This document shows positions 21,566 through 32,300 of a stretch of DNA of 62,547 bases, in pieces. Positions within the stretch are counted from its first letter, which is position 1, and each line of letters starts with the position of its first letter. The notes beneath the pieces were generated by a model, which did not search any database, was not told the DNA's origin, and saw only the letters and a program-made list of their open reading frames with translations. A program made the position numbers and the translations under genes. The stretch is taken from the NCBI GenBank assembly GCA_015179025.1, contig WHUX01000272.1, positions 1 through 62,547 on the forward strand, read 5' to 3'. The stretch is from Terfezia claveryi. Its lineage: Eukaryota > Ascomycota > Pezizomycetes > Pezizales > Pezizaceae.

Positions 21566-22095
21566 AATCTCATTCACTCATACATTCCTCTATATTCTAC
21601 GTTCCTATTGTACGCTCTATAGCTCCACCAGAACGTCCTCCACATCCTCTGTACGCCTACTAGATACGTTCCCAAGTCTGTCCTTCATTGGATACTTGGT
21701 TGAATCACCGCTGCCTGTTGTATACAGTATATTTCCTCATATACCTGTATTTCAACAGGTTATTCTAGTCTCTTCCTCTGAGATATCTTTACCTTCGGCT
21801 ACCTTCTTCTTTGGAGTATCTACTAACTTTTTCTTGAGTGATTCTACTTCAGTAGGTGTTATTGCCTTTCTTTCTTTTCTAAGCCTTCTTCTGTTGAAAT
21901 ACAGGTATATGAGGAAATATACTGTATACAACAGGCAGCGGTGATTCAACCAAGTATCCAATGAAGGACAGACTTGGGAACGTATCTAGTAGGCGTACAG
22001 AGGATGTGGAGGACGTTCTGGTGGAGCTATAGAGCGTATAATCGGAACGTAGAATATAGAGGAAGATATAGAGGAATGTATGAGTGAATGAGATT
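21566..22095. repeat. Long palindrome (arms ~193 and 205 bp) with a 132-bp loop
   Basis: Left arm 21566-21758 and right arm 21891-22095 are near-perfect reverse complements; the right arm has one extra 12-bp duplication. The loop 21759-21890 is not self-complementary and encodes a Gypsy Gag N-terminal fragment on the minus strand. A transcript across it would fold into a long hairpin. Confidence 0.9.
21759..21890 (-). pseudogene. Gypsy gag fragment captured in the palindrome loop
   Basis: The minus reading gives RKERKAITPTEVESLKKKLV followed by DTPKKKVAEGKDISEEET. It aligns with the family E Gag N-terminus at about 59285-59400 (RKGRRKAMTSEELEALKAKL and NTPKKKVPAGKDIPEKE). The frame is open across the loop and continues into the arms (21752-21961, 69 codons) without further homology. 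It is a fragment only. Confidence 0.75.
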
Positions 22096-22692
22096 GATGT
22101 GTGTGTGAGCTGATAATCTCTGAAGGTAAGGGAATTCCCCTCCTATATATACACGATTCCAGTACCCTATAGCACATGCCAGAGGGTGCTAAATGCGTAC
22201 TCAACATTTGAGTTTTGTAACAAATAAAGTTTGACAAAAGTATAACTCAGAATATGGTTTGACATGTGTTGTAAGCGCGTGTAATAGAGCTAAAACAGAG
22301 TTATTAGAGCGTGAATAACTTAACTAACAATAGAGTTATGAATGTGAAAAGCATATGAAAGTACTTATCACGGCGATAAACAGTAGTGTTTTCGTGTGTA
22401 GCTGGTATTAATTCTGTCTAACACACAAACAGGCGAAATCATCGCTTCAAGTTTAATACTAATGCGCTTTCTCCGTGCGGAGTGAGCCTAGTGAATTTCA
22501 CCTGGAGACTAAGATCAATGTGATTCCGTAGATTTGAAAACCCTACTATACCAATAGATACTCGGTATTCGAATGTATTACTAGTAGAAGATATTCCCAG
22601 AAATGAGCAGATCATTACTTGCTAAATCTCGATATTCTTGTCGCAGATCTGCCATATGAAAACAGATTCGTTACCATAGCAACTGCCAGTTA
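22096..22692. other. Intergenic; no gene recognised
   Basis: AT-rich, with no open frame or repeat that I can name. A TGTGTGTG stretch lies next to the palindrome. Confidence 0.35.
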
Positions 22693-23104
22693 CAGAGGTC
22701 TCTCGATACAAGCATACCGGATATAATCATATATTGGTTACAAGCATACACCCACATAGTAAATAAGCATATTTTGGATACAAGAATATTCTTGTTGTCG
22801 AGAGAAGCGCTAAACCACAAATAGGCACTTATTGATAAGAAATTACCCCGCAGAATTGCATCTCCGAGACAATCCTAATGCGATAACAACTGAATCCTAT
22901 GATCGAGGGTCGCTCAATCTTGAACGAATATTTTCGGCTTAGAACGTCGGTTACAATTTTCAATTTAATCGCTTGATTATTTTAAGACTGAATACCCCTA
23001 TTCGTACTTATTGACCCCATGGTTTCGGGATTTGGGGAATATCGGCATTGGGATGGGAGTACCATTATAATCATCGTGGTGGACATAGACAAAACGGAAG
23101 TCAA

Positions 23105-23635
23105 AAAAATCTACAACACCAGGGATTCCTGTTAGAATGAATGTAGTACATTCCGTTCATTCCACCCATGCCTTGCTACCTATACCATATGTAGCTGTCA
23201 GCGGCTTGCACATCATATGCGTGCTTCCTGCTTAGCTACCTATATGGCTTGCAGCGGCTTGCACATCATATTGCGTACTCACACCTTGCTCGCACTCATA
23301 TCGTTGCTTCATGCCTAGCTATACGGCTTGCAACGGACATGTGCTTCTCCTTCTTCTTCATGCTTTAGATGTACGCTCATACATGTATATATATCTCGTT
23401 CATGTTCCTACTTGTTCGGGATAACGAAGTCATTACTTCACTCAATACAATACATGCACTCACTCTGTATACCTTCCTTCAGTGGACACTTGGATCTCTC
23501 CGCTCGCCTGTTGCTATTACTATTCCTATAATTCCTACGTGGTCACCCACTGCAGTACTAGCCTGGCGACATAATGTTTCGATATGGCAGAGCGAATGGG
23601 ATGCCTCTTTTTCTTCAGTCTATGGTCGTAGATGT
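23105..23635 (-). pseudogene. 5S rRNA gene copy split by a solo LTR
   Basis: The minus-strand 5S sequence is present in two parts: 23535-23635 (5' portion) and 23105-23129 (3' end with T-run terminator). Between them lies a 401-bp LTR. The ATTCC at the insertion point occurs on both sides (23125-23129 and 23531-23535). Compared with the intact copy at 24891-25012 it also carries several substitutions. Split transcripts cannot form 5S rRNA. Confidence 0.85.
23130..23530 (+). mobile_element. Solo LTR of the TGTTAG family (copy 2) with 5-bp target duplication
   Basis: Runs from TGTTAGAATGAATG to TATTCCTATA, flanked by ATTCC/ATTCC. The intact 5S paralogue at 24891 provides the empty site, so both ends are fixed precisely. 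The termini are TG...TA, not TG...CA; the same end is seen in copy 1. A solo LTR usually arises by recombination between the two LTRs of a full element. Confidence 0.88.
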
Positions 23636-23750
23636 CAAATGATGATGCACTCTCGATTTTATGTCACCTATGCACTCTCAAATTAGCTTACTTGGTTTTG
23701 ATATCGCCGAAAACCGCATAACAAACCGAGTAATCAGCATCCCGATGATG

Positions 23751-23774
23751 TATATGTTCTGGGCCGCTCGCGGG
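23751..23774 (+). repeat. 24-bp perfect inverted repeat, left member
   Basis: The 24 bases here are the exact reverse complement of 24835-24858. Weaker similarity extends about 35 bp inward (AATTTAAATAATTACTCAAT against 24785-24815), interrupted by a 21-bp insertion on the right side. Confidence 0.8.
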
Positions 23775-23809
23775 CAATTTAAATAATTACTCAATTTGGT
23801 GTATTGATA

Positions 23810-24780
23810 AAGTACTGATTTACTAGAAAAAAAAGAATTGATAATTTCCCAGCGACTGCAACAGATTCATTGATTTCCCAGTCGATTAGACCCCCCTCTA
23901 ACATTCCAATTTGGTTCAGCTAGAGCAATATAGTCATGATCTGTTGATACTTTCGTATGTTAATAAATTAAGTATTTCAGATTATTGTTAAAGTATCGGC
24001 GACAACAATTAGAGTAGAAGTTATCGAAACACCGGTAGTTATAGATGCCTGGTGAACTGTGGTTTACTGAGCAGTTAGAGTATCTAAAATATCAAACTCT
24101 AAGCCCGTAAGGTCAGTAGTTGGGTAAAGGTTATCAGGTTTAGCAATATCAATCTACCTGTTGTATAATTCTAGGTAGTACCTGCTTTGTTTTGGTTTAA
24201 AATCAAGAACTTGGAGTAGCTTAGCAATCGGCATATAAAACAGTACCTGTTATTAAGGAAGTACCACTTTGCACCTGACCTGGATTTTATAAGTGAGGAA
24301 TAGCCTGGATTATTCTAGTATAAAAATCAATCTTGCAACAAGTTGTAGAGAAAAGATATTATAATTATGATTGCTCCAAATTTCACTGAATTCCACATAG
24401 CGTATCGATATTCAGCATAAGATGGTCGATATAGCCTGAGCAATAAGGCCCCGTCAATAAGAACCCCCGCAGATAAGAAACTAATTTCCAAATACCCATT
24501 GGATATTGGATAGGGTTGCGGCTTTTTAGGGCAGCAGTAAACTCAGTATCCTCTTCCCTATTCCATTCATCATCAGAGATGCAGTGATGGGTTGTTAACG
24601 TCGCCAGCATGTACTTCACCATCTGAAGGGCTTGAGGTAATTTTTCCGGAATTCTCCCTTGTTCTATGTCTGCCGTCTCCCACTAAAAAACAGGAAGGGT
24701 ATATGATGTGGATAGGGCGGTCAAAATAACTTCTTAGGGTGTTTTTTGAGTGTCGCAGAATGTTTTGTTCGATTGAGATT
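23810..24780. other. Non-coding interior between the two 5S copies
   Basis: AT-rich with no recognisable transposase or host gene. A minus open stretch (24383-24622, 79 aa) has no known domain. Confidence 0.35.
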
Positions 24781-24834
24781 TACCAAATTGAGGAATTATA
24801 TTAATTGCCCGCGGCCGGCACAGTGGGTATGCTA

Positions 24835-24858
24835 CCCGCGAGCGGCCCAGAACATATA
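24835..24858 (-). repeat. 24-bp perfect inverted repeat, right member
   Basis: Exact reverse complement of 23751-23774. It lies about 33 bp beyond the 3' end of the intact 5S gene. Confidence 0.8.
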
Positions 24859-24890
24859 TACTGTAGCTAAGTGCTGTGAGAAAATAAAAA

Positions 24891-25012
24891 AATCTACAAC
24901 ACCAGGGATTCCCGCATGGTCACCCACTGCAGTACTAGCCTGGCGATCTGAAGCTTAGATATGGCAGAGCGGACGGGATGCCTCGTTTTCTTCAGTCTAT
25001 GGTTGTAGATGT
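24891..25012 (-). rRNA. 5S ribosomal RNA gene (intact)
   Basis: Read on the minus strand, it starts ACATCTACAACCATAGACTG, continues through AGGCATCCCGTCCGCTCTGC and GTACTGCAGTGGGTGACCAT, and ends GGAATCCCTGGTGTTGTAGA. The ends pair as ATCTACAAC/GTTGTAGAT (helix I). These are the conserved blocks of fungal 5S rRNA, including the internal control region used by RNA polymerase III. A T7 run directly after the gene serves as terminator. At about 120 nt it has normal length. A single dispersed 5S gene, with no array, is the usual arrangement in filamentous ascomycetes. It lies inside the TIR-bounded stretch 22693-25589. Confidence 0.93.
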
Positions 25013-25589
25013 TAAATGATGATGCACTCTCGAATCTATGTCACCTCTTCACTGTCAAATTAGCTTACTTGGTTTTCTATCAGACCCAGTGTTCTGATGA
25101 TGTATACATACTGACTGTGAAAACAATGGCCTCTTCTTCCAAATCTTCGTTTGTCCAACAGCATCAGGCATGGTCGGGGCTTGACCGGTTACACCTCAGG
25201 GTAGCGCCCGCGCATATTGAAGGATTACTCCCCTTTTCTCTTCAAGCTGAACCTACAGCCAATATCAGGGACCTACAAGATATTCTACAGCGTGAGGAGA
25301 AAAGTATTGAGACTCTAGAAATTCAATGCAGGCGTCTGCATGTTCAGCGCAGGATCACTGACTTTCTAGTCCTCCTCTCCTTGAACATTCCCGCCTCCAC
25401 ACCTACTACTCTCGTTTGGATATTTCTTGTTTATACGCTCCGCTTGGATTCATAAGCCTATTCCACAACATTTCCTAGCGCTAGTTAACTTCACTTTATA
25501 GTTACCTATTTTCTCTTGCTATAAGCATATATTGGTTACAAGCATACTTCTCCCGGTCCGAACGATATGCTTGTATCGAGAGTCCTCTG

Positions 25590-27631
25590 TATACTGCAGT
25601 CCGACTATGAAATGCTGGTTTCGCCAAAAGTTATCTCAGCGTCTTTTTTACCCCAACTTGATCGACTCCTTAAGCCTAAGAGCCTATATATAGGTATGTA
25701 GGAGCGTGATCAGAGGTCTACTGTGGCTCTGGGAACGCATGGAGCCTGATTTTGTTTTAGGCGCATGGAGCAAATAGCCCTACTATGGGCAGCTGTCTTA
25801 AGCCATGTTTGTTGCATTTTATGAAATCTGAATAAGGTTTCTCCTGGCCCGGTGGGTAGCCGTTTGTCGCAATCTGTATGCATATTTGGTTTGCGATTGC
25901 GCGAAACCGTCCCGCAATCGAAACCGGCCCCCCGCCACCGGCCTGCTATTCGATTCATTCCCATAAGTTCCTAACATACAATGAACTTAATGCCCCAAGA
26001 AATAAATGTCGACTCGATTCATACGTTTTTGCGTTTCTGGGTGGTAATTCCCGATTCTTTACCTTCGCAGTATATAAAATAAATCTGTTACACAAGTACT
26101 GACACTAGCATACCCAACACTGCAGTATATAACAATCAATTTCCTGTTCATCCAGATCCTTCGGGGCCACAAAACTCTTATCCACTGGAATAACCCACCC
26201 TCAAAACCAATGCGCCTCACCCTAGTCTTCACTGTACCATCGATGGTACATGCCATAGCAATAACTGCACGAAGACCCATTACCTCCCACGAACCAATAT
26301 AGCATACGCTAATGCTCCTCTTGCCTCTACAAACATAACCCTTACCCGCTCGACTTATATATCCGTGCGAACACAAAATCGTTAGATTCAACCTACACCC
26401 TTCAAATTTAAGCTCGCCGACTGACCCCAACTGGAAACAGAATCCCCACAGCCACAACGTTAACTTGCCTCAACTCCCCTACCCACGATGGAAACCCTCC
26501 GACTCTCCCACCACTGACTCAGCCGTATGGACAGTGCCGTGGGATCACGTATCGAGGACCGATTACGTGTCCAGAGTGTTTTGTTTGTGTGAAATTGTCG
26601 CGTTGTTGGCCCCCTACTCCGGTTTGGTTTGCGCGTTTTCCATTGATGGTTATGAGAGTTGATGAAGAAAGAGGCTATTTTTTTGATTGGTGGGGGATAT
26701 CGATATAGCGGAGTTGTCGGGGTGTTTGCCGGAGTAGATTGATAGGCTGTTGACTTTGAATTTCAGGATAACTATTAGAAGATGGCGGGATTTAAACTGA
26801 GGTGTAGGAGCGGTTGGTGAAGGACGTGATTTTTTGCTCTACATAAAATCACGCCCATTGAGTTGGATGAGATATTCTGATACCCAAGGTTCGGCAGAGG
26901 TGAACTCGGAGCGGATATATATTTCGCTTCACCGTGTAGTTACCAGATGTTTCAGGATATGTTTACAACTAGCGTACCGAATTTCAGGCGAACTTCGTCG
27001 CTTGTATGTATATGTACAGCACATACTTTGAGTACTGGAATCTGCATACCATTTATCCTGGACTGACAAGTCCTGAGGCGGCAGGTGCAGGCAAGAATCA
27101 GATAAGTAGGGCAGATGTGCCTGGGGATGTGCGAGTGCGCTAACCACTTGGGTAGAGTACTTTTTAAATAACTAGGTACAAGGCGGTTGCTGAACCTTGT
27201 TTACTTCTCCAAGTGGCGATTTCAAGAATTTCGTAAGGATTTTACTCAGCCCACACCAGAGAAGATATATGTATATAGTTTCATGCCATTCGTCTATACT
27301 ACTTAAGATGTAGGTAGTCTGGCTTGCACTAGCCCGTGTCTTGGCAAACCTGGGACCCGATCACATTTAGTCCTAGCGGTTACACTCGCCCTTCTCGCAA
27401 CAAAACCCCGAACTCCTCAATATTATTGGATTCTCAATAACCACTTTGACATCGTCGGAGATACCGCACCCTCTTTCGACCATGAAACTTGATGCCCGTA
27501 ATATGTATAAGGTATATATACATGCTTCCCTATACCCTACATGAAAACTAATATTCGGTACACCAGCCTTTAGCTTCTACTGCATAACTGCGCCTGCGGC
27601 TATCCACCTGGGCATACTCCTAGCAAGCGTG
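25590..27631. other. Intergenic; no gene recognised
   Basis: Several open frames (for example minus 26059-26457, 132 aa) show no known domain. A short inverted repeat, CGTGATTTT...AAAATCACG, lies at about 26826-26853. Confidence 0.35.
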
Positions 27632-28070
27632 TCAAATACCTATTGACGGATCAAGAAGCTCCCAGCAGTGAATGATTGCATCAGCCAGCTTGGGTTTGAT
27701 AGTCTCCGCATTGCCGGACATGTTGATGAACTCAGAGTAGTATTCATGGAGGTTTTCTTTGAGGCGCACCGAGACATGTTCGATGGGTTGAGATCAGGTG
27801 AATAAGGTGGCTATTTCATATCCGTATATGAAACCACTCCTTTAATAGCCTGTAGGCATGTATTTCGGCATAATCTTGCATGTATATCCGATGATCTTGA
27901 TTAAATTCTGGGAGGTAGTTCTGCAATGCCTTCAAATAGACCCTCCCGCTAGGATTCTGGATCTCCACCCATCCCAACCATAGGCCCCTTCTCCGCCCCA
28001 GCATCACAAGCCCAGACCATACATGTAACAGCTCCAGATTTTGAGGGCGGATTAAAAGACTCAAAACCCA
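27632..28070 (-). pseudogene. Tc1/mariner transposase, C-terminal half (decayed)
   Basis: The minus reading gives a DDE_3-type end: HRIYMQDYAEIHAYRLLKEW (the canonical MQDNAPIH box, Asn-Ala changed), then after a frame change SPDLNP with IEHVSVRLKENLHEYY and DAIIHCWELLDPSI, ending at a TGA at 27632-27634. Tc1/mariner transposases cut and paste DNA at TA sites. The N-terminal helix-turn-helix and first Asp are not recognised upstream, and I could not find the terminal repeats. Confidence 0.7.
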
Positions 28071-31000
28071 CACGGAAGAAGGGGGGCTTTGTCTTGTTAG
28101 TTGCTTGTCGCCTGCCGGCGTACAGTCTGGGTTCACGGTGTCTCGGTATGTGTGTATGCTCGTTATGTGACTTATTTCTCTGTCTCGATCGATGTCTATT
28201 TTGATGCCCCTTCTCAGATTTTCCCGCTGAAGAGCCTTAATGACCACAAGCTAAGCTATCATTTAATTGTCCCTAAGCTAAAAACAACCGACCTACCGGT
28301 ATCTAGCTATCTCTTATCGGGGCTATCACAACCCATAACACCCCCTGGACCCCCACTCCTATGTTGCCTGATTAGCCTCCCCACGGCGTCCAATGCACTT
28401 CGAACGATTGATCGATCGGCTCACAAAGAAGTTTTCCGTGGTTTCTCCCGAGGGGCGGACTTGAACTTCACCTGGTGGGTGGTTGCGTTTTTGTATATGC
28501 ATGGGAAAATAGTCTTTGGAAACCGGTGGATTCTGAGATGATCTCAAATGATTGTCCCCAGCATCTCTATGCCCACATAAATAGGCTCGCATGGCAGGCA
28601 ACACCTCTCGTCAGGTCTGGGTGCATGGTGTTGGTGTCATTGGTGTTACAAGATGTGGGATGCGGGGTTGCGATCGGTTGCTGTGCAGATTTGGGTGAAC
28701 ATTAATGTCCTAGAATGTGACATATAGACTACATAATTGCCCTGCATTGTAGCTGTGTAACTATGTAGCAGTGTAGCTCAGACTTTTGTGTTAATTTGCC
28801 CGCCATACAAATTGTATGAGATCAATTTCATGTAGGTAGGTTTCGTGTTAAGTTTCTCTGCATGCATTATACACTATGTTTTGCCTGTTCTTCACTCCGA
28901 TAACTGGTCCCAATATTTATTCAGAGTCCTTGCTTTGGAGTCGGGAATAATTTATTGTCCGTACTGTTGGTATCAGGAGAGTGCGCTCATATTGGTTGGT
29001 TTTAGCGTTTGTTAGCACATGATCCTTTCAGGGCCTTGATTACTGGTCCAAATTGAAAGTCCTGAGGCTTTTGGCAAGTAATAGAATCTGATAACGGGAG
29101 ATCAGTAAATGGTCATGCGTACCAGTAATTACAGACAGTATAGTACACGTAGTAGCTAGAAAAGAAACGAAAACCCTGTAGATCATAAGGGTTCGTACAT
29201 ATACGGGGAAATTTCTGATTTCATGATGATCAGATTCGCAATTGAAAAACCATTTGTTATTTATCCCAACCTCTGCGACACCAGTATTAATCAAGCTTTC
29301 ATGGACTCTAGCAAAGAGTTAGGATGTCAATGAGAAACACTGAGTACATAATATTAAATCAGGAGGGGTTTCTCCGTGCTGTTGCGATGCATCCTTCACT
29401 TTCCTCGAATTTCTTTCACACATAGCCAAAACAAATTTCTTATCAGATTCTTCGCCATGCCCATATGCCTGAGGAGTTTCAATCTCGCCTAGAGTTATGC
29501 AGTTCTTAAGGTACAATCCGGAAACTATCGGCGACCCCTGCATAATCTAAACGTGAGACATAGTAGATACTTGTAGTAGGAAATGACCAGCCAATCGCTG
29601 CGCAAAAAGTGGGGTCACGGATACTTTTCCCAGTCAAGTACATAGGTACGGGCTGCGGCAGCCAATCTCACATCCAGGCTGCATCCCTTTCATTCGTGAT
29701 GTGTTGGGATGTTATAGGACTCAACCTGAGCCAATGAAAGAGCAACCAGAGAGCAATGAATTGATTGACTTTCTCACCGTTTCAGATTGCTCATCATCAA
29801 GAGCTCAGATGCTTCTTAAAAAAAAAAAACCTCAGATGCAATAACGAGTTGTTAGCTGCGGCGGGTAGGTATCTGCTCGAGATCTCATAGCGAGTTAGCT
29901 GTCCGACCGGACATGGGGATGAATCGCGCATCGAAATTACAATAAGAAATAGTTGTCAAACAACCCCCCTGAAGTTATAAGTGTGATCTTTGCCAAAATT
30001 GTGAGCGTACAATATTATACTGTCAGTTTCTAGGCAACCCAGTGATCACTAGCGGTTACACTCTCCAACAAAAATTACTAAAGTAGATACACGGCGGTAT
30101 AGTTCCGTGTCAACGGCCTCAAGTGTATTGTACTCCTAGAATCCATGTTGAAACCATTCCTCACCTACTATCTCCACGCAAAGGGTGTTCAGAGCTGCTG
30201 CAAGTTGGCTAAAGCATACCGTTGCCAAACAAATTTGCATGAGAAGGGACTTGTTGACAACCGCTTCGACCATATTTTTAACACCCTACCCAACGCAGAT
30301 CTAGTTTAGTTGGTCAGATTTCTTTAGTATCAGAGGAATAGGTATTCTTGTAATAATTCCAGAGGTAGAACTTCCTCATTGCTTCGTTTGATCCTTTATG
30401 ATTTTTTTAAAAAGTGGCGGTTTTGGTGTAATCTAAACTGACAATGGCAGGACAGTAATGGCCTAACACTCTACATATATAACACTGTGTGTGTTGTCCT
30501 GAAACCACAACGTCAGGCTGCGTGGTAACTCACGCAGAAGTTCTCCCACTAGTCCTCGTCATTCGAAACTTGGTGGCGCTCTAGAAAGCTAATATCTCGT
30601 GTTCGTTCACGGTTTGACTAGTTGTCACGTTTTCTAGCACGCATTTCTCTACGAGCAGCGGCAATGAAAACGCACCTTCCCCAAATTGCGGGGTATACCC
30701 CTGTGAACGGCCGTGGGGGTGTGGCCTTACCTGTGGAGTTTCTGGCTGGTGGAATCTTGTCTATTTTGAGCGATCCCCTACAAATAACTGGCCCAACATT
30801 CCGCGATATCTTGGGCTTACTATTGGGGATTTTCTCGCCAAGTCGCAGGGATAATTACCACGTCAGGGCATATGATGTCCATATCCACTTCGGGTCGAAA
30901 ACCTCGATCTGTGCTGAATCATTGCGATTGGAGAGATGGCCCAATCCCCGGGTTTTGCAAAGACCCCTCATTCACCTCATCCATATATTACGACAATTCC

Positions 31001-31109
31001 TTTTTGCAGTCATGACAGTGATATAGATCTTCCCCAGACGACTTTCGTTCTGAGAACATTTCTCTCAAAAGGTCACTATCGGTAACCTCCCTTCCGCTCT
31101 AACATAACA
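28071..31109. other. Intergenic region upstream of the fasciclin gene
   Basis: No convincing gene. Open frames at minus 29319-29543 and plus 30622-31026 lack recognisable domains. An A12 tract lies near 29818. The last few hundred bases probably hold the promoter of the fasciclin gene at 31110. Confidence 0.35.
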
Positions 31110-32300
31110 ATGGACACCTTTAATCTCGTTCTTTTGACACTTCTACACCTGCTTTTGTTCTCACACACGGCAGAATGCACGTATCCTACAGTACGCAAAC
31201 AATCTGTATTTCAAGCGTTGCGTGCGAATGGACTTGAAGCTTATGCCGGATTCCTTGAGCAATTCCCTCCTACGGAGATAAGTGAGAATATAGAGATTAC
31301 CCTATTCGCGCCCACAAACGAAGCCGTGAAAGCCTATGTAGCAGCAAACCCTGTCGACAAAATTCATCGCCGAGACGCAGCAAAGAATATGCAAGCAAAT
31401 CTAAATAACATTAGGCGAGGTCCCATTGCCATGGGGGGTATACGAGCTAAAGGTCAAGTGGTTACAACTGGTAGAGGGAGGTCCAGTGGCAACAAGGTTG
31501 CCCAGCCCGCCAGAGCAGGAGGTGGGAGGGGGAGGGGTGGTTCTGGCGGAAGAGGGGGATCGAATGGTAGAAGAGCTAGGAATCTCAATCTGGATGAGGG
31601 ATCTCAAATCTATATTGCGACAATTACCGCAGGCGGTGGGGTACGCACAAAGGTCTTACAGAATTCGTTCCCATTTGATAACGGTATCATCTATAAAGTA
31701 GACAGGTATGTGGTGAAAGTGGCATTGCTATGTTTTCTTGCGTGCACTTGGTTTACGAATGCACATGATACACAACTGACATGTCTTACGGTGCGCCTTT
31801 ACAGCTTTTTTAATCCAACCGTTGACTTTGGTACCACAATCACCGCACCTAGTGATTTCAATTTGACCTATCTCAGAAAAATATTTGACAGAATGCCCCA
31901 CGCTCGAGATAAATTATTCGGAGCACAGGAAATCACCTTCCTCGTCCCAACCCAGGAAGCATTTGATAAAACTGGGCTTAATGTTCACACATCACAAACC
32001 TGTGATTTACAAGAATATCTAGATAATCATACTATCACAAGTGGATTCTTGGGTTATACACCATCGTTTGAGGATGGAAAATGCTATACAACTGATGGTG
32101 GGAGTCAATTTTTCCCCAAATTTAACGGAACTCACACGTTACTCAATGATGCGGTTATTGTTGGAGAAAACCACATCGTTGCGACTGGTGTAATCCAGAT
32201 TATTAACAAGGTATGCCCGCATTATTTGTCCGACATAAAAGATTCTGCTGATTTCTTCCCACAGGTTCTCTGCTGGCCTCCAAGCAAATGCACAGCTTGA
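31110..32300 (+). CDS. Secreted two-domain fasciclin (FAS1) protein, three exons
   Basis: Exons 31110-31705, 31805-32210 and 32265-32300 give a protein of about 345 aa. A signal peptide (NLVLLTLLHLLLFSHTAEC) is followed by FAS1 domain 1 (ENIEITLFAPTNEAVKAY) and FAS1 domain 2 (ITAPSDFNLTYLRKIF, EITFLVPTQEAFDKTG, NDAVIVGENHIVATGVIQII). FAS1 domains mediate cell-surface or matrix adhesion; this protein is probably secreted or wall-associated. A Gly/Arg-rich insert (about residues 115-155, with GGGRGRGGSGGRGG) interrupts domain 1. Intron 1 (31706-31804, GTATGT...TTACAG) joins KVD and SFFNPTVDF; intron 2 (32211-32264) joins IINK and VLCWPPSKC. Both introns are multiples of three without stops, so the unspliced frame is open too. 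The start has an ACAATGG context. Exact family assignment within fungi is open. Confidence 0.85.
   Translation: MDTFNLVLLTLLHLLLFSHTAECTYPTVRKQSVFQALRANGLEAYAGFLEQFPPTEISENIEITLFAPTNEAVKAYVAANPVDKIHRRDAAKNMQANLNNIRRGPIAMGGIRAKGQVVTTGRGRSSGNKVAQPARAGGGRGRGGSGGRGGSNGRRARNLNLDEGSQIYIATITAGGGVRTKVLQNSFPFDNGIIYKVDRYVVKVALLCFLACTWFTNAHDTQLTCLTVRLYSFFNPTVDFGTTITAPSDFNLTYLRKIFDRMPHARDKLFGAQEITFLVPTQEAFDKTGLNVHTSQTCDLQEYLDNHTITSGFLGYTPSFEDGKCYTTDGGSQFFPKFNGTHTLLNDAVIVGENHIVATGVIQIINKVCPHYLSDIKDSADFFPQVLCWPPSKCTA
31706..31804 (+). other. Intron 1 of the fasciclin gene
   Basis: 99 bp, with donor GTATGT, acceptor TTACAG and a CTGAC branch-like motif near 31775. Removal restores the FAS1 strand VDSFFNPTVDF. 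Confidence 0.75.
32211..32264 (+). other. Intron 2 of the fasciclin gene
   Basis: 54 bp, with donor GTATGC, acceptor CCACAG and a CTGAT branch-like motif. Removal gives the usual FAS1 ending VIQIINKVL. Confidence 0.75.

Larger units (their letters stand above)
22693..25589. mobile_element. Candidate pogo/Tc1-like element defined by TIRs, enclosing two 5S copies
   Basis: The left end (22693) reads CAGAGGTCTCTCGATACAAG and the reverse complement of the right end (25589) reads CAGAGGACTCTCGATACAAG. The identity extends to 26 bp with one mismatch, and each end is flanked by TA. CAG..CTCTCGATA-type ends with TA duplications are typical of pogo-like elements. A subterminal ATTGGTTACAAGCATAC word occurs near both ends in the same orientation. 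No transposase is recognisable inside, so it would be non-autonomous. The alternative is that the ends belong to two separate decayed elements. Confidence 0.5.

Noticed and set aside
25009..25455. 148-aa plus-strand open frame starting at the 5S gene
   Set aside because: It overlaps the 5S promoter side, has no known domain, and lies inside a transposon-like stretch; not supported as a gene.
27365..30062. Direct repeats CTAGCGGTTACACTC (near 27373 and 30050) considered as transposon ends for the Tc1 remnant
   Set aside because: They are in the same orientation, not inverted, and the similarity is only about 16 bp.
30622..31026. 134-aa open frame upstream of the fasciclin gene
   Set aside because: No recognisable domain; it occupies the likely promoter region and is compatible with chance.
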